Below, one piece after another: positions 15,134 to 24,700 of a DNA stretch of 64,000 nucleotides. Under the pieces are notes generated by a model. The model did not search any database. It worked only from the letters and a program-made list of their open reading frames with translations, and was not told the origin of the DNA. The translations under genes and the position numbers were made by a program. The first letter of the stretch is position 1, and every line of letters starts with the position of its first letter. Source of the DNA: Pseudomonas sp. HOU2. Lineage in GTDB: Bacteria > Pseudomonadota > Gammaproteobacteria > Pseudomonadales > Pseudomonadaceae. The DNA is taken from the NCBI RefSeq assembly GCF_040729435.1, contig NZ_CP160398.1, forward strand, positions 1,302,001 to 1,366,000. The letters run 5' to 3'.

Positions 15134-16456
15134 TCAGACGGGTTGCAAGGGCATCGTCAATTCGACTCGCAAGCCATCCGGCCGGCTGTCGAAATGCAGG
15201 GTGCAAGCGCAGCGCTGGACGATGGCTTGCACAATCGCCAGGCCCAGTCCGCAGCCGGTGCTCTGGCCGTTGCGCCAGAAGCGTTGGGTCAGGTGTTGCA
15301 GATCTTCCGCCGCAATTCCGGGACCATGGTCGCGCACCACAAAGCGGGCGCGCTGGCCGACGGTTTCCAGACTCAGCTCCACCTCAGCGTCTGCCGGGGT
15401 ATGGCGCAGGGCGTTGTCGAGCAGATTGCGCAACGCGGCAATCGACAGCACCGCCGGCATTTGCACGGGCGCATTGGAAAGCTGCTTGGGCAATTGCAAC
15501 TTGATGCGCTGGCATTCACCACCGGCCGCATCCTGCATCGCCAGTTTCGCCACCTGCTCGGCGCTGCATTGCACGCCGTCGTCGAACGAAAGACTGCCCT
15601 CGACCCGCGCCAGCAACAGCAGTTGCTCCAGGGTGCGGTGCATGCGGTCGGCGCCCTCCTCGGCCCGGGCCAGCGACTGATCACGGGCACTGCCTTCGGT
15701 CATGCGCGCCACTTGCAGGTGGGTCTTGATCGCGGTCAGCGGGCTGCGCAGTTCGTGGGCGGCGTCACCGGTCAGGCGACGCTCGCGTTCGATGGTCTTG
15801 CCGATGCGCTGGAACAGCTGGTTCTGCGTATCGAGCAACGGTTTCAATTCACTGGGAAACGACTGCAACTGCAATGGCTCAAGCGAGTCGGCGTTACGCC
15901 GCATCAAGGCTTCGCGCAGGCGATTGAGCGGCGCCAGCCCCTGGCCAATGCCCAGCCACAACAGGCACAGGCAACCGAGCAACGCCACGCCGACCGGCAC
16001 CGAAGCCGCCAGCAGGATTGACATGTTCAGCGCTTCGCGCTCGATCTGCCGGTCGGCAGTGGTGATCCGCACATCACCTCGCGCGAGCGTAAAACTGCGC
16101 CACGGCGCGCCATCGATCATCTGGTCATGGAAGCCCATTTTTTCCGCTTCCAGGGTTTGCTCGGGGCTGCTGTGGCTGCGGGCCAGGATTTCCCCGCGCA
16201 AAGAGCTGACCTGACAGGCCATGCCGCCGGGAATATTCAACTGTTCGGCACTGAAATGGGTGCCCTCGCCCTTGCTCGGCAACGCCGGCAGTTGCTCCAG
16301 CAGTCCGGCGACCATGCGCGCCGAAGCCACCAGCCGCTGGTCGAGGGAAAACATCATCTGATTGCGCAAGTCGCTGAGCATCCACGCCGCGGCCAGCGCC
16401 CAGATCAGGGCGAACGCGGCGCCGAGGGTCAGACTCAGGCGCAGACGCAGACTCAT
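15134..16456 (-). CDS. Sensor histidine kinase (QseC/PmrB-like)
   Basis: A 440-residue membrane kinase. It has an N-terminal helix (about 8-28), a periplasmic domain (about 30-143), a second helix (about 147-172), a short HAMP-like linker, the phospho-acceptor GDAAHELRSPLTAIKTH (His about 234), N box LRNLLDNALRHTP and G boxes VRDHGPGIAAEDL and GCGLGLAIVQAI. It pairs with the response regulator just upstream (TGATG junction). The divergent dsbD-TlpA-dsbG operon is the probable target set; P. aeruginosa has the same five-gene arrangement. The signal may be envelope redox or metal stress, which is inference. Confidence 0.9.
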   Translation of the reverse strand: MSLRLRLSLTLGAAFALIWALAAAWMLSDLRNQMMFSLDQRLVASARMVAGLLEQLPALPSKGEGTHFSAEQLNIPGGMACQVSSLRGEILARSHSSPEQTLEAEKMGFHDQMIDGAPWRSFTLARGDVRITTADRQIEREALNMSILLAASVPVGVALLGCLCLLWLGIGQGLAPLNRLREALMRRNADSLEPLQLQSFPSELKPLLDTQNQLFQRIGKTIERERRLTGDAAHELRSPLTAIKTHLQVARMTEGSARDQSLARAEEGADRMHRTLEQLLLLARVEGSLSFDDGVQCSAEQVAKLAMQDAAGGECQRIKLQLPKQLSNAPVQMPAVLSIAALRNLLDNALRHTPADAEVELSLETVGQRARFVVRDHGPGIAAEDLQHLTQRFWRNGQSTGCGLGLAIVQAIVQRCACTLHFDSRPDGLRVELTMPLQPV

Positions 16457-17136
16457 CACTTCTGTTGCTCTCCACCATCTGCCGGCCCGAGGCGATAGCC
16501 CAGACCGCGCACGGTTTCGACGATGCCCTTGCCGAGTTTGCTGCGCAGGTGATGGATATGCACGTTGAGTGCGTTGCTCTCCAACTCGTCGTTGAAGCCG
16601 TAGACGCTGTCCTTCAACTGCTCGGTGGACAGCACCCGGCCACGGTTGTGCAGCAGCGCCTGCAACAGCGATTGCTCGCGCCGCGACAAGTCCACCGGTT
16701 GCCCGGCCAGAGTCGTTTCACGGCTGCTCGGGTCGTAGGTCAGCGCGCCGTGTTCGATCAGGTTGACGCTGCGTCCGGCGACCCGGCGCAATAGAGTTTG
16801 CAGACGGGCGAACAGCTCACGCAGATCGAAGGGTTTAAGCAGATAGTCATCGGCCCCGGCCTGCAAGCCATCGACCCGGTCGGTCACCGAGTCGCGCGCG
16901 GTCAGGATCAGCACCGGAATTTCCAGGCCCTGCTGACGCAGTTGTTGCAGCAACTTGAGGCCATCTTCGTCAGGCAGGCCGAGATCGAGCACCATCACGT
17001 CGAATTCGGCAACTTTGAGCATCGCTCGCGCTTTCGAGGCGGTGTTGACGTGCTCGACCGTCAGGCCCTGCGCCGAGAGACCGGCAACGATACCGCTGGC
17101 GATCAGTTCATCGTCTTCGCAAACCAGTACGTGCAT
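16456..17136 (-). CDS. OmpR/PhoB-family response regulator (QseB/PmrA-like)
   Basis: A 226-residue regulator with a receiver domain (acidic pair Glu7-Asp8-Asp9, phospho-acceptor Asp51 in VLDLGLPDEDG, Thr79, Lys101) and a winged-helix DNA-binding domain (ALTYDPSSRETTLAGQPVDLSRREQSLLQALL onward to VRGLGYRLG). It is cotranscribed with the kinase and diverges from dsbD. A pair of 9-bp direct repeats with an 11-bp period lies in the intergenic gap and is a candidate binding site, as OmpR-type proteins bind tandem half-sites about one helical turn apart. Confidence 0.9.
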   Translation of the reverse strand: MHVLVCEDDELIASGIVAGLSAQGLTVEHVNTASKARAMLKVAEFDVMVLDLGLPDEDGLKLLQQLRQQGLEIPVLILTARDSVTDRVDGLQAGADDYLLKPFDLRELFARLQTLLRRVAGRSVNLIEHGALTYDPSSRETTLAGQPVDLSRREQSLLQALLHNRGRVLSTEQLKDSVYGFNDELESNALNVHIHHLRSKLGKGIVETVRGLGYRLGPADGGEQQK

Positions 17137-17223
17137 GATCCGTCCCGTAGAAAAAAGCCGATTAGGCCGTTGGCCGATTAAGCTGACATTATGGCGCCCA
17201 ACGCCACAGCGACAAGGGCGTGA

Positions 17224-17243
17224 CGGTTAATCATCGGTTAATC
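17224..17243 (+). promoter_or_regulatory. Tandem direct repeat, candidate response-regulator site upstream of dsbD
   Basis: CGGTTAATC occurs twice (17224-17232 and 17235-17243) with an 11-bp period, about 47 bases before the dsbD ATG. Another weaker pair, GCCGATTAG/GCCGATTAA, lies at 17158-17181. The period and position suit an OmpR-family regulator. Confidence 0.5.
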
Positions 17244-17289
17244 GCCATCCACCATTGTGCCCCCACTTGCACAGGGACAAGGCTCCTCC

Positions 17290-19023
17290 ATGCGTCATTT
17301 TTTTCTTTTGTTTGCACTGCTGATCTCCGGCCTGGCCCAGGCGGGAAACAATCCATTCGAGACCAAACCGGAGTTTCTGCCGGTCGACAAAGCCTTCGTG
17401 CTCACCTCCGAACGCCTTGAGTCCGGGGAAACCCAGCTGTTCTGGCAAATCACCGACGGCTATTACCTGTACCAGAAACGCCTGAAATTCGACGGTTTGA
17501 CGGCAGAGCAGCAGCCGGCGTTGCCCGAGGGCGAGTCGCACAGTGACGAATTCTTCGGTGAACAACCGGTGTATCGCCAGGGGCTGGAGGTAAAAATTCC
17601 GGCCTCGGCCAGCGGTCAGATCAAGGTCAGTTACCAGGGCTGCGCCGATGCCGGCCTGTGTTACCCGCCGCAGACCCGGGTCATCGATCTGGGCGGTCAA
17701 GCAACGCCAACATACAGTGCCGAAGCGCCGGACCAGGCCTTGGCCAGCAGCCTGCAGCAACGGGCGCTGGGCTGGAGCCTGCTGGTGTTCTTCGGCCTCG
17801 GCCTGTTGCTGGCGTTTACTCCGTGTTCGTTGCCGATGCTGCCGATTCTGGCGGGCATGATTGTCGGCAGTGGTGCCACCCCGCGCCGTGGGTTCGCCCT
17901 GGCCAGCAGCTATGTGATCTGCATGGCGCTGGTGTATGCGGCCATGGGAGTGATCGCCGCGCTGCTCGGCGCCAATCTGCAGGCATGGCTGCAAAATCCG
18001 TGGCTTCTGGGTGCCTTCGCTGCAGTGTTCGTGGTGCTGGCATTGCCGATGTTCGGCTTCTTCGAATTGCAACTGCCGGTGGCCTTGCGTGATCGCCTCG
18101 AACACGCTTCGCGCAGCCGCAATGGCGGCAGCCTGATCGGTGCCGGGGTGCTCGGCGCATTGTCCGGTCTGCTGGTCGGCCCGTGCATGACCGCGCCACT
18201 GGCCGGCGCTTTGCTGTACATCGCGCAGAGCGGCAATGCGCTGCACGGTGGATTGATTCTGTTTGCGTTGGGCATCGGTATCGGGGTGCCGCTGTTGCTG
18301 TTGGTGACCGTCGGCAATCGCTTCCTGCCAAAGCCTGGCGCGTGGATGAACCTGCTCAAGGGCATCTTCGGTTTCCTGTTCCTCGCGACCGCGCTGCTGA
18401 TGTTGCGCCCGGTGCTGGACTCGTCGCTGTGGCTGGGCCTGTGCGGCGCGCTGCTGCTGATCGCCGCGTTCTGTGCGTGGAAGCAATCGGACGGCTTCGG
18501 CCGGGTTGCCCAGGTGTTCGGCGCCAGTTCGTTGTTGCTCGGTCTGTGGGGCAGCCTGTTGCTGATCGGCGCTGCCGGTGGCAGCGACGACCCGTATCAG
18601 CCGTTGCAGGTGTACAGCGCCGGTCGGGCCGCCAGCGCTACGCCGAGCGGGCATGACGCGTTCACCACGATCAAGGATCCGGCCGCCCTGCAGCGCGAAC
18701 TGGATAGCGCCAAGGCTCAGGGCCAGTGGGTGCTGCTCGATTACTACGCCGACTGGTGCGTGTCGTGCAAAGTCATGGAAAAACAGGTGTTCGGCAAGGA
18801 CAAGGTCATGCAGGCGCTGAGCGACGTGCGCCTGCTGCGCCTCGATGTCACTGCTGACAACGCCGCCAGCCGCGAGCTGCTCGGCCGCTACAAAGTCCCT
18901 GGGCCACCAAGTTTTGTCTGGATCGGCACCGACGGCGAAGAACGACGTAGCCAGCGCATCACCGGTGAGGTGGATGCCGAGACGTTCCTGCAACGCTGGA
19001 CTACCACCCGAGACGCCAATTAA
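17290..19023 (+). CDS. dsbD: Thiol:disulfide interchange protein DsbD
   Basis: A 577-residue DsbD. It has a signal peptide, a periplasmic alpha domain with the CADAGLCYPP cysteines (about 117-123), eight membrane helices containing the redox cysteines of FTPCSLPMLP (about 178) and GPCMTAPLAG (about 298), and a C-terminal thioredoxin domain with DWCVSCK (about 489-492). It moves electrons from cytoplasmic thioredoxin to periplasmic proteins, here most likely the TlpA-like and DsbG proteins encoded downstream. The ATG at 17290 gives a proper signal peptide MRHFFLLFALLISGLAQA. Pseudomonas usually has another dsbD copy elsewhere, so this is probably the second one. Confidence 0.92.
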   Translation: MRHFFLLFALLISGLAQAGNNPFETKPEFLPVDKAFVLTSERLESGETQLFWQITDGYYLYQKRLKFDGLTAEQQPALPEGESHSDEFFGEQPVYRQGLEVKIPASASGQIKVSYQGCADAGLCYPPQTRVIDLGGQATPTYSAEAPDQALASSLQQRALGWSLLVFFGLGLLLAFTPCSLPMLPILAGMIVGSGATPRRGFALASSYVICMALVYAAMGVIAALLGANLQAWLQNPWLLGAFAAVFVVLALPMFGFFELQLPVALRDRLEHASRSRNGGSLIGAGVLGALSGLLVGPCMTAPLAGALLYIAQSGNALHGGLILFALGIGIGVPLLLLVTVGNRFLPKPGAWMNLLKGIFGFLFLATALLMLRPVLDSSLWLGLCGALLLIAAFCAWKQSDGFGRVAQVFGASSLLLGLWGSLLLIGAAGGSDDPYQPLQVYSAGRAASATPSGHDAFTTIKDPAALQRELDSAKAQGQWVLLDYYADWCVSCKVMEKQVFGKDKVMQALSDVRLLRLDVTADNAASRELLGRYKVPGPPSFVWIGTDGEERRSQRITGEVDAETFLQRWTTTRDAN

Positions 19024-19892
19024 TGCTGACGTTCACCCTCGGCACCTTTGCCATCGCGCTTAACCACCTGCTGCTGATCAGTGCCCTGGCGCTGGCGACC
19101 TTTGTCGGCTGGCGGGTGGCCAAGCGTGGTGGCGATAATCCCGAGTCAGCGCTGTTCAGCCTGTTTTTGCTGGGCATGCTCGCGGCACGCGTGGCGTTTG
19201 TCGCCCTGTATTGGGGTCACTATCGTAACGATCCGTGGCAGATCATCGACCTGCGCGACGGCGGTTTCCTCGCCTGGCCGGGGGTGATCGTGCTGCTGCT
19301 CGCCGCTCTCTATCGTGGCTGGCGCCGCCCCGGCCTGCGTCGGCCATTGGGTTTTGGCGTGGCCAGCGGTGTGCTGTTCTGGCTGTTGGCGACCCTGTCG
19401 CTGAACATCTACGAACAAGGCACGCGCCTGCCGGAAATCACCCTGCGCAACGCCGCCGGCGAGACCATCCAGCTCAGCGACTATCAGGGCGGTCCATTGG
19501 TGATCAACCTGTGGGCGACCTGGTGCCCGCCGTGCCGGCGCGAGATGCCGGTGCTGGAAAACGCTCAGCAACAACGCCCGGACCTGACCTTTCTGTTCGT
19601 CAATCAGGCCGAAAGCATGCAAAGCGTTGCCACCTTCCTGGAAACCCAGGGCCTGAGCCTGAACAACGTGCTGTTTGACCGCAGCGGTCGACTGGGTCAA
19701 GCCGTGGGTTCCATGGCGTTGCCGACTACGCTGTTCTACAGCCCTGACGGTCGCTTGTTGAGCAGTCATCTGGGCGAACTGTCGAACGCCAGTCTGGCCC
19801 GCGCCTTGGAAAACTTCGACATCCCGAATCCAACCGCCGCACCGGCCACCTCTGCAAGGAAACTGCCATGCCCCGCCTCCGCCACCTGCTGA
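19023..19892 (+). CDS. TlpA-type thioredoxin fused to a multi-helix membrane domain
   Basis: This 289-residue protein has four N-terminal membrane helices (about 10-28, 43-63, 80-95 and 106-122), with DGGFLAWPGVIVLLL resembling a shortened Lgt-type membrane region. A TlpA/ResA thioredoxin domain follows (EITLRNAAGETIQLSDYQGG, then WATWCPPCRREMP with cysteines near 167 and 170, cis-proline in SMALPTTLFY). It should be reduced by DsbD and act at the periplasmic face. The ATG shares one base with the dsbD stop. The last 25 bases overlap dsbG in another frame, giving an odd tail TSARKLPCPASATC. Confidence 0.85.
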   Translation: MLTFTLGTFAIALNHLLLISALALATFVGWRVAKRGGDNPESALFSLFLLGMLAARVAFVALYWGHYRNDPWQIIDLRDGGFLAWPGVIVLLLAALYRGWRRPGLRRPLGFGVASGVLFWLLATLSLNIYEQGTRLPEITLRNAAGETIQLSDYQGGPLVINLWATWCPPCRREMPVLENAQQQRPDLTFLFVNQAESMQSVATFLETQGLSLNNVLFDRSGRLGQAVGSMALPTTLFYSPDGRLLSSHLGELSNASLARALENFDIPNPTAAPATSARKLPCPASATC

Positions 19893-20638
19893 CGCTGACT
19901 CTGGGCACTGCCCTGCTGCACCTGCCGTCGGTGCAGGCCGCTGAAGAATTGCCCGCCGCGATCAAGCAGATCGAAGCCAAGGGCGCAAAAATCGTCGGTC
20001 AGTTCGACGCCCCGGACGGCTTGCGCGGTTATGCGGCGCAGTACCAGAACCGTGGCATGGCGCTGTACCTGACGCCAGACGGCCAACACGTGCTGCTCGG
20101 CAATCTGTACGACGCCGACGGCAAGGATCTGAGCAGCGAGCCATTGCAGAAAATGGTTTATGCGCCGATGGCCAAGGAAATCTGGGGCAAGTTCGAAGCC
20201 AGCAACTGGATTCAGGACGGCAACAAGGATGCACCACGCACCGTGTACCTGTTCAGCGATCCGAACTGCCCGTACTGCAACATGTTCTGGGAACAGGCGC
20301 GGCCATGGGTCAAGGCCGGCAAAGTGCAGTTGCGGCACATCATGGTCGGGATCATCCGCGAAGACAGTCCGGCGAAATCCGCTGCGCTGCTGGCGGCGAA
20401 AGATCCGGCCAAGGCCCTGGAAGATCACGAGAAAGCCGGCAAGGCCAGCACCCTCAAGCCATTGAAAGACATTCCAAAAGCGGTGCAGACCAAACTGGCC
20501 GCCAACATGCAGTTGATGGAAGACCTGGAACTGCAGGCGACACCGGCGATTTTCTACATGGATGACAAGGGGGAGCTGCAACAGCAGCAAGGCGCGCCTT
20601 CGCCGGAGAAGCTGACGAAGATTCTCGGGCCGAAATAA
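19868..20638 (+). CDS. dsbG: Thiol:disulfide interchange protein DsbG
   Basis: A 256-residue DsbC/DsbG-family protein with a signal peptide (HLLTLTLGTALLHLPSVQA), an N-terminal dimerisation part (AIKQIEAKGAKIVGQFDAPDGLRGYAAQYQN) and a thioredoxin domain with DPNCPYCNMFW (cysteines near 134 and 137) and cis-proline TPAIFY. DsbG reduces sulfenylated or mispaired cysteines in the periplasm and is kept reduced by DsbD, which is the first gene of this operon. The start overlaps the previous gene by 25 bases and has GCAAGGAAAC as a binding site. A hairpin plus T-run after the stop ends the operon. Confidence 0.92.
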   Translation: MPRLRHLLTLTLGTALLHLPSVQAAEELPAAIKQIEAKGAKIVGQFDAPDGLRGYAAQYQNRGMALYLTPDGQHVLLGNLYDADGKDLSSEPLQKMVYAPMAKEIWGKFEASNWIQDGNKDAPRTVYLFSDPNCPYCNMFWEQARPWVKAGKVQLRHIMVGIIREDSPAKSAALLAAKDPAKALEDHEKAGKASTLKPLKDIPKAVQTKLAANMQLMEDLELQATPAIFYMDDKGELQQQQGAPSPEKLTKILGPK

Positions 20639-20651
20639 GCTAGATCAAAAG

Positions 20652-20702
20652 ATCGCAGCCTGCGGCAGCTCCTACAGGGGAATCGCAGGCTGCGATGTTT
20701 TT
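20652..20702 (+). terminator. Terminator after dsbG, built from a partial REP
   Basis: ATCGCAGCCTGCG (20652-20664) pairs perfectly with CGCAGGCTGCGAT (20684-20696) and is followed by GTTTTT. The stem sequence is a REP core (GATCGCAGCCTGCGGCAGCTCCTACAG), so a decayed REP appears to serve as the operon terminator. Confidence 0.75.
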
Positions 20703-21514
20703 CAATGGCGCTCAGCCAGGAAGGCGAACAGCACCTCAGTAACAAACTGCGGGTTCTCCAGATTGGAAATATGCCCCGCCTCCGGCACCAGCACCCACGG
20801 GCAACCGATCAACTCAGCCATTTCCTGTGCTTCCGACGGCGGTCGCGGTTTGTCCTGATCGCCGCACAGCACCAGGGTGGTCGCAGCATTCAACTCGCGC
20901 AGACGCGGCAAGAGGTCATCCCGACTGAAGGTGATGCGCCCCATTGGCACGATGCTTTCGCGCAAGCGATCAGCGGTGTAGGCCGCGAGTTTGGCGCGGA
21001 AGTCCTGATACAGCGCCGACTGCGGATCGATGCCCGGGCGGAAGAAGATCGGTACCACGATGTCGAGCAATTGTTCGGAAATCTCGCCGCTTTCCTCGAT
21101 CTGCCTGAACAGCGAGAAGTAGTACTGCCGGGTCGGCTCAGGCTCGACGCCGACGTAAGTGTCGAGCAGCACCAGACCGTTGATCCGTTGCGGTGCCGAC
21201 AACGCCAGACGCACGCCCCACATGCCGCCGACCGACAGGCCCACCAGCGTGACCCGTTCGATCTGCAGATGATCGAGCAAGGCCTCGACCTGCCGCGCGA
21301 TGTCATCCAGCGAGGTGGTGCCTGGCGGCAAGCGCCCGGATTCGCCATGGCCCCACAGGTCCAGCGCAATCACCCGATAGTGCGGCGACAATGCAGCGAT
21401 CTGCGGCGCCCACATGGCCGTGTCCCACAGATAACTGCCCGCCAGCAACACGGCCGGGCCGGTGCCTTGATCAATGTAGTGCAGCGCTTGTCCGTCAACC
21501 GTGAAGAAAGGCAT
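20702..21514 (-). CDS. Alpha/beta hydrolase downstream of pvdL
   Basis: A 270-residue alpha/beta hydrolase of the peptidase/lactonase-like kind: DLWGHGESGRLPPG, nucleophile elbow GLSVGGMWG (Ser about 94), acid VLCGDQDKPRPP and histidine EAGHISNLENP. It resembles 3-oxoadipate enol-lactonase-type enzymes, not the type II thioesterase that sits near pvdL in P. aeruginosa. It follows pvdL on the same strand, but a terminator lies just before its ribosome binding site (GGGGGGTGG), so expression depends on read-through or on a promoter I cannot locate. A role in pyoverdine metabolism is only a guess from position. Confidence 0.8.
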   Translation of the reverse strand: MPFFTVDGQALHYIDQGTGPAVLLAGSYLWDTAMWAPQIAALSPHYRVIALDLWGHGESGRLPPGTTSLDDIARQVEALLDHLQIERVTLVGLSVGGMWGVRLALSAPQRINGLVLLDTYVGVEPEPTRQYYFSLFRQIEESGEISEQLLDIVVPIFFRPGIDPQSALYQDFRAKLAAYTADRLRESIVPMGRITFSRDDLLPRLRELNAATTLVLCGDQDKPRPPSEAQEMAELIGCPWVLVPEAGHISNLENPQFVTEVLFAFLAERH

Positions 21515-21530
21515 CGACCACCCCCCGAGA

Positions 21531-21565
21531 CAAAAAAGAGAACCGGCAGACTGAGCTGCCGGTTC
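21531..21565 (-). terminator. Rho-independent terminator downstream of pvdL
   Basis: On the minus strand GAACCGGCAG, loop CTCAGT, CTGCCGGTTC, then TCTTTTTTG: a perfect 10-bp stem with a T-run. It lies about 180 bases after the pvdL stop and only about 17 bases before the ATG of the alpha/beta hydrolase. Confidence 0.85.
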
Positions 21566-21629
21566 ATGATCGTCAACCTTGGAAATGTACGTGAATATGC
21601 CGGTTTATTTGTGTTGAATTCACTGACGC

Positions 21630-21722
21630 CATCGCTGGCAAGCCAGCTCCCACAGGTTCTACGGTGAACACAAAATATGTGGACACATGGATCACTGTGG
21701 GAGCTGGCTTGCCAGCGAAGGG
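21630..21722. repeat. REPIN (GTGGGAGCTGGCTTGCCAGCG type) after pvdL
   Basis: ATCGCTGGCAAGCCAGCTCC and its mirror GGAGCTGGCTTGCCAGCGA flank about 45 bases. It is the same subtype as the element at 3634-3728 and sits between the pvdL stop and its terminator. Confidence 0.9.
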
Positions 21723-21742
21723 GCCGGTACAGACGCCGAAGA

Positions 21743-24700
21743 TTACAAGCCTTCAAGCTCCGCCATCAGATCATTCAAGCGATCCACCTTGTCCTCGGTC
21801 ATGTCTCCGGCCGCCAGGCCTTCGATGTACTCGGCCAGCTCCTGCACCGTGCTGCACTCGAACATCGCCCGCAGCGGCACATCGCGTTGCAGGGTTTTCT
21901 GCACCCGCGAAGCGATCTGCGTCGCCAGCAACGAATGACCGCCCAGCTCGAAGAAGTTGTCGCGCACCCCAACCTTGTCGACCTTGAGCACTTCGGCCCA
22001 GATGTCCGCCAGGGTCTGCTCCAGCTCGTTGCGCGGGGCCAGGTAATCCTGACTCTGCAACTGGCCGATCTCCAGCGCCGGCAAGGCCTTGCGGTCGAGT
22101 TTGCCGTTGGCGTTGTGCGGCAGTTGATCGAGCCACAACCAGTGCAACGGCACCATGTATTCCGGCAGTTCGCTGCGCAGGCGTTGCTTGATTCGCTCCA
22201 GACGCTCGCTCGGGTTGAGCGCCGAATCCGCCGCGACCAGATAGCCGACCAGGTGCTTGCCATTCACGCCTTCCTGCACGCCGACCGCCGCATCGCGGAC
22301 TTCCGGTTGTTCGTGCAGACGCGCTTCGATTTCACCCAGTTCGATGCGGTAACCGCGAATCTTCACCTGATGGTCAACCCGGCCGACGTACTCCAGCACC
22401 CCGTCACTGCGCCGCCGCGCGAGGTCACCGGTGCGATACAGACGCTCGCCCGGCGCACCGAACGGGTTCGGCACAAACACCGGCGCGGTGCGCAACGGAT
22501 CGCTGACGTAACCGCGACCGACGCCGGTGCCGGCCACGCACAACTCACCCACTGCACCCAACGGCACCAGCTCCAGCGCGCCATCGACCAGGTACAGCAA
22601 GTTGTTGTCGGTCGGCGTACCGATCGGCAAGTAACTGCCGCGAGTCGAGGCCATGTCCACCCGGAAGAACGCCACGTCATCCGAGCATTCCGCCGGCCCG
22701 TAGGCATTGACCAGACCGATGTCCGGGTAGCGCAGCAGCCATTGGTGCGCCAGTTCCGGCGGCATCGCTTCACCGGTCGGCAGCATCCAGCGCAGGCCGT
22801 CGAGGCTCAGGCGATCAGAAGCGAGCATGCCCTGAATCAGCGACGGCACGCTCTCCAGCACGGTGATGCCCTGCGCCTGTACATGCACCAGCAACCCCTG
22901 CGGATCGTGGGCGATGGTGTTCGGCACAATGTCCACCCGCGCCCCGAACAGCGGCGCGGCGAGGAACTGCCAGACCGAAATATCGAAGCTTTGCGAAGCG
23001 GTCTGCGCGATCACGTCGGCGTCGGTCAGTTGCAGGTACGGCACCTTGCTCAACTGGTTGTTGAGCATGCCGCGCTGCTCGACCATCACGCCTTTCGGCA
23101 AGCCGGTGGAACCCGAGGTGTAGATCACGTAGGCCAGGTTGTCCGGGCCGCTGTAAATGCCGAGGTTTTGCGCGGAGGTCGCCAACTCCTGCACCTCTTC
23201 CCAGACCAACAGCCGTGGGCGGTTGGCGCAGCTGAACTCATCGAGCAAGGTCTGCGCCTGGTCGCGGCAGGCTTCGCTGCACACCAGCACCGGCGTGCGG
23301 CTCAACTCGATGATGCGTTGCAGACGCTGGCTCGGCAGGCCCGGATCCAGCGGCAGGTAACCGGCACCGGCCTTGAAGCTGCCGATGATCATCCCCAGCA
23401 GATCAAGATTTCGTTCGGCCAGCAACGCCACCGGTTGATCCAGCTGCACCCCGGCCGCAACCAGTGCATGACCGAGACGGTTGGCATTCTGATTGAGCGC
23501 GGCATAGCTCAGTTGCTGATCAAGGCACGTAGCGGCGATGCGCTGCGGATGCGCCGCGACCTGCGCTTCGAACAGCGCCACGTAGCTCTGCTCGAGCGGA
23601 TAGTCGTGCGCGCTCTGATTGCAACCGTGGAGCAGGAAGTCCTGTTCCTCGGCCCCCAGCAGCGGCAGATCAGCCATGTCGCCATGGAAGCCTTCGACCA
23701 ACGCCAGCAGCAGGCGCTTGAACTCGCCGAGCATGCGTTCGATGGTCGACTCGTCGAAGTAGCGCTGGTCATACGACAGGTGCAGACCGAGGTCATCGCC
23801 CGGGTAGCACACCGCCGTCAGGGGGAAGTTGGTGTGGGTGCGGCCGGAGTCCGAGGTCGCATTGAGGCTCTGCGCACGGTCCAGCACCGAGACTTCCACC
23901 GGGGCGTTCTCGAACACGAACAGGCTGTCGAACAGCGGCTGGCCTTTGGGCAATTCGCTCTGCTCCTGGATGTTCACCAGCGGCAGGTATTCGTACTCGC
24001 GCAGTTGCATGTTGCTGTCGAGCAGGCCGCTCAACCACTGGCGCACACTGGCGCGCTGATCGTCCGCCGGGATCTGCACCCGCAACGCGATACTGTTGAT
24101 GAACAGGCCGACGGTGCGTTGCATCTCCGGCATCTCCACCGGACGCCCGGCCACGGTCACGCCGAACAGCACGTCGCGATCACCGCTCAGGCGGCGCAGC
24201 ACCAAGGCCCACGCGGCTTGAGCGAAGGTGTTGATGGTCAGTTGATGGGCCTGGGCCAGCTCACGTAGACGGGCGCCGTCCTCGACATTCAGTCGCGTGT
24301 AGCGGTCGCCAACGATCATGCCGCCGCTTTCGCCAGCGTGTTCACGAAGGAACGGTCGGTCGCTCGGGATCGGCGTGGTGCGTTCGAAACCTTGCAGGTT
24401 CTGTTGCCACCACTGCCGCGCCTCGGCCAGGCTCTGGCGTTGCAGCCAGCCGATGTAGTCGCGGTAACGCGGCGGCACCGACAACTGTGCTTCGCGTCCT
24501 TCACCAAGGGCGGTGTAGATCTCGAAGAAATCGTTCATCAGCAGCGAACGGCACCAGGCATCGATGAGGATGTGGTGGTTGCTCATCATGAACCAGTAAC
24601 GCGCTGCGCCGACCTTGATCAGGCGCAGGTGGAACGGTGCCTGATTGAGCAGATCGAACCCGGCCTCGCGCTCGCTTTTCAGCAGCGCCTGCAGCTTCGG

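Noticed and set aside
21580..21615. Possible PvdS box for the hydrolase: CAAAT-N15-CGT on the minus strand
   Set aside because: First base and spacing both deviate from the four good boxes, and a terminator lies between it and the gene.
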